Shown here: one piece after another, positions 62,490 through 64,000 of the stretch
Position numbering within the stretch: position 1 is the stretch's first letter
Layout: each line of letters starts with the position of its first letter
NCBI GenBank assembly: GCA_019856515.1
Contig: CP082230.1
Location: 2,542,001-2,606,000, forward strand
DNA: 64,000 bases
DNA from: Prolixibacteraceae bacterium
Lineage (GTDB): Bacteria > Bacteroidota > Bacteroidia > Bacteroidales > Prolixibacteraceae
Reading direction: 5' to 3'
Notes under the pieces: generated by a model
The model's input: the letters and a program-made list of their open reading frames with translations, nothing else
The model's database searches: none
What the model was told of the DNA's origin: nothing
Translations under genes and position numbers: made by a program

Positions 62490-64000
62490 TTACTCTTTGA
62501 ATGAGATAGCATTATCGACTTTAGACTTTAAAAGTGCGACAGATAGTACATCAGAGATGTTGCGTACATAGTGGAATTTAAGTCCCTGGATGTACAACTC
62601 TTTGATATCTTCAATATCTTTTTTATTGTCTTCAGAAAGGATAATCTCTTTAACACCAGAACGTTTTGCTGCAAGAATCTTCTCCTTGATACCTCCAACA
62701 GGGAGTACTTTACCTCTCAAAGTGATCTCACCAGTCATCGCAATGTTCTTCTTCACTTTACGTTGAGTAAAGCTAGAAGCAAGAGCTGTAGCCATAGTGA
62801 TACCTGCTGATGGTCCATCCTTAGGGATTGCTCCTTCAGGTACGTGGACATGGACATTCCACTTATCAAGTATTTTAGGATCGATGTCGAACTCTTCAGC
62901 ATGTGCTCTCAAGTACTGCATTGCAATCATTGCAGACTCTTTCATGACTTCGCCAAGGTTACCTGTAAGAGTTAACTTACCATTTCCTTTGTTGATACTG
63001 GTTTCGATATAAAGAATCTCACCGCCAACTGCAGTCCAAGCTAAGCCTGTTACAACACCAGCATACTCATTTCCTTCATAAAGTTCTTTAGTGTAAACAG
63101 ATGTACCTAAATACTCTTTTAGATCGTCGACACTAACCGCCTTATTATACTCGTTACCAAAAGCGACCTTCTTTGCAATACGACGACATAGTTTAGCCAT
63201 CATCTTATCTAGTAGACGCACACCTGATTCTCTTGTGTAACGATCAATAATTGCCTCAATAGCCTTGTCATCTATCAGAACATCTTCAGTGTTCAATCCG
63301 TGATTTTCGATTTGACGAGGAAGCAAATGACGTTTTGCTATCTCGATCTTCTCTTCCACAAGATAACCACTCACATCGATCAGCTCCATACGATCTCTCA
63401 GTGCTGGATGCAGTGAGCTTAATGAGTTTGCAGTTGCAATAAACATCACCTTAGATAGATCATAATCGATATCTAAATAGTTGTCATGGAATGTTGCATT
63501 TTGCTCTGGATCTAACACTTCAAGTAGTGCAGAAGCAGGGTCACCATGGAAATCATTAGATATTTTATCTATCTCATCCAGAATAAATACAGGATTTGAA
63601 GTACCTGCTTTCTTTATATTTTGGATGATACGACCTGGCATGGCTCCTATATATGTACGACGGTGTCCACGAATTTCAGACTCGTCATGAAGTCCACCAA
63701 GGCTCATTCTTACATATTCTCTATCAAGAGATTTTGCAATCGACTTACCAAGCGAGGTTTTACCGACCCCAGGAGGGCCATAAAGACAAAGAATAGGAGA
63801 TTTCATGTCCCCTTTTAACTTTAACACAGCAAGGTGTTCAAGGATACGATCTTTAACCTTCTCTAATCCGTAATGGTCTGCATCCAAAACTTCCTCAGCA
63901 TGGTCCATATTGAAGTTGTCTTCCGAACACTCACCCCATGGAAGGTCTAATAGCATCTCTACATAGCCTGATTGGACCGAGTATTCTCCAGCAGCAGGAT
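62490..64000 (-). CDS. lon: ATP-dependent protease Lon, N-terminal part outside the window
   Basis: About 503 C-terminal residues of the AAA+ serine protease Lon. The frame stays open to the right edge ([21 protein letters not shown]), so the ATG at 63956 is internal. Visible parts are Walker [10 protein letters not shown], Walker [11 protein letters not shown], the sensor region [20 protein letters not shown] and the protease domain with catalytic serine in [15 protein letters not shown] and lysine in [12 protein letters not shown]. It degrades damaged and regulatory proteins in the cytoplasm. The gene ends with its own terminator. Confidence 0.95.
   Translation of the reverse strand, partial: PAAGEYSVQSGYVEMLLDLPWGECSEDNFNMDHAEEVLDADHYGLEKVKDRILEHLAVLKLKGDMKSPILCLYGPPGVGKTSLGKSIAKSLDREYVRMSLGGLHDESEIRGHRRTYIGAMPGRIIQNIKKAGTSNPVFILDEIDKISNDFHGDPASALLEVLDPEQNATFHDNYLDIDYDLSKVMFIATANSLSSLHPALRDRMELIDVSGYLVEEKIEIAKRHLLPRQIENHGLNTEDVLIDDKAIEAIIDRYTRESGVRLLDKMMAKLCRRIAKKVAFGNEYNKAVSVDDLKEYLGTSVYTKELYEGNEYAGVVTGLAWTAVGGEILYIETSINKGNGKLTLTGNLGEVMKESAMIAMQYLRAHAEEFDIDPKILDKWNVHVHVPEGAIPKDGPSAGITMATALASSFTQRKVKKNIAMTGEITLRGKVLPVGGIKEKILAAKRSGVKEIILSEDNKKDIEDIKELYIQGLKFHYVRNISDVLSVALLKSKVDNAISFKE

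Noticed and set aside
1..64000. tRNA, rRNA, insertion sequences or prophage genes
   Set aside because: No TTCGA-loop tRNA pattern in the gaps, no transposase or integrase motifs, and no phage structural genes were seen on reading both strands.

Overview
The window is chromosomal DNA of an AT-rich, probably marine member of the Bacteroidota, most likely the Marinilabiliales/Prolixibacteraceae side of the phylum (the family placement is inference). The evidence is two tandem SusC/SusD pairs, a type IX secretion plug protein, a complete Na+-NQR operon, DUF1573 and HsdR_N-domain proteins, abundant lipoproteins, and promoters of the TTG...TAnnTTTG type in place of E. coli-like ones. No rRNA, tRNA, CRISPR array, phage or insertion sequence was found.

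Layout. 1-4.4 kb: a multihaem cytochrome c cut by the left edge, the tRNA methylthiotransferase mtaB, and a secreted bleomycin-hydrolase-type peptidase. 5-16.4 kb: a four-gene operon of two SusC/SusD pairs with an AraC-type regulator gene upstream; a long palindrome lies in the gap between them. 16.9-32.5 kb: mostly core genes, namely a DUF1573 protein, purA, a small leucine-rich protein, an ABC-class ATPase, L-serine dehydratase, an MsbA-like exporter, recR, an acetyltransferase, an HsdR_N protein, AMP nucleosidase, holA, rhomboid protease, a class IV aminotransferase-like protein, and FtsB/DivIC plus YqgE. 32.8-33.6 kb: a gene relic and a small lipoprotein. 34.2-43.8 kb: pruA, nqrABCDEF and the T9SS plug protein.

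44.6-48.6 kb is an accessory island. It holds a long lipoprotein gene broken by three single-base shifts, two tandem lipocalin-like lipoproteins, a decayed copy of the start of a C11 (clostripain) protease gene, and the intact C11 gene. The order shows a tandem duplication of [small lipoprotein + C11 start]. The 32.8 kb locus is a paralogue in which the long gene has lost its middle but kept both ends; its stop overlaps the start of the small lipoprotein (ATGA), so the long and short lipoproteins look like an old translationally coupled pair.

48.8-64 kb: a polysaccharide lyase family 8 enzyme, a DUF438/hemerythrin/PAS protein, two tandem ~1000-residue proteins that each appear to combine an HEXXH metallopeptidase, a TolB-like propeller and an outer-membrane barrel, a lipoprotein formylglycine-generating enzyme, and lon (cut by the right edge). 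PL8 and the sulfatase activator together suggest use of sulfated glycans, but no sulfatase lies in the window.

The most unusual non-coding signal is a family of intergenic elements built from 11-bp units. The elements at 53.7 and 60.7 kb bracket the tandem metallopeptidase-like genes and carry unit arrays in inverted orientation whose arms differ by exactly one or two units. A smaller three-unit array lies near 23.96 kb. I know of no described element of this form.
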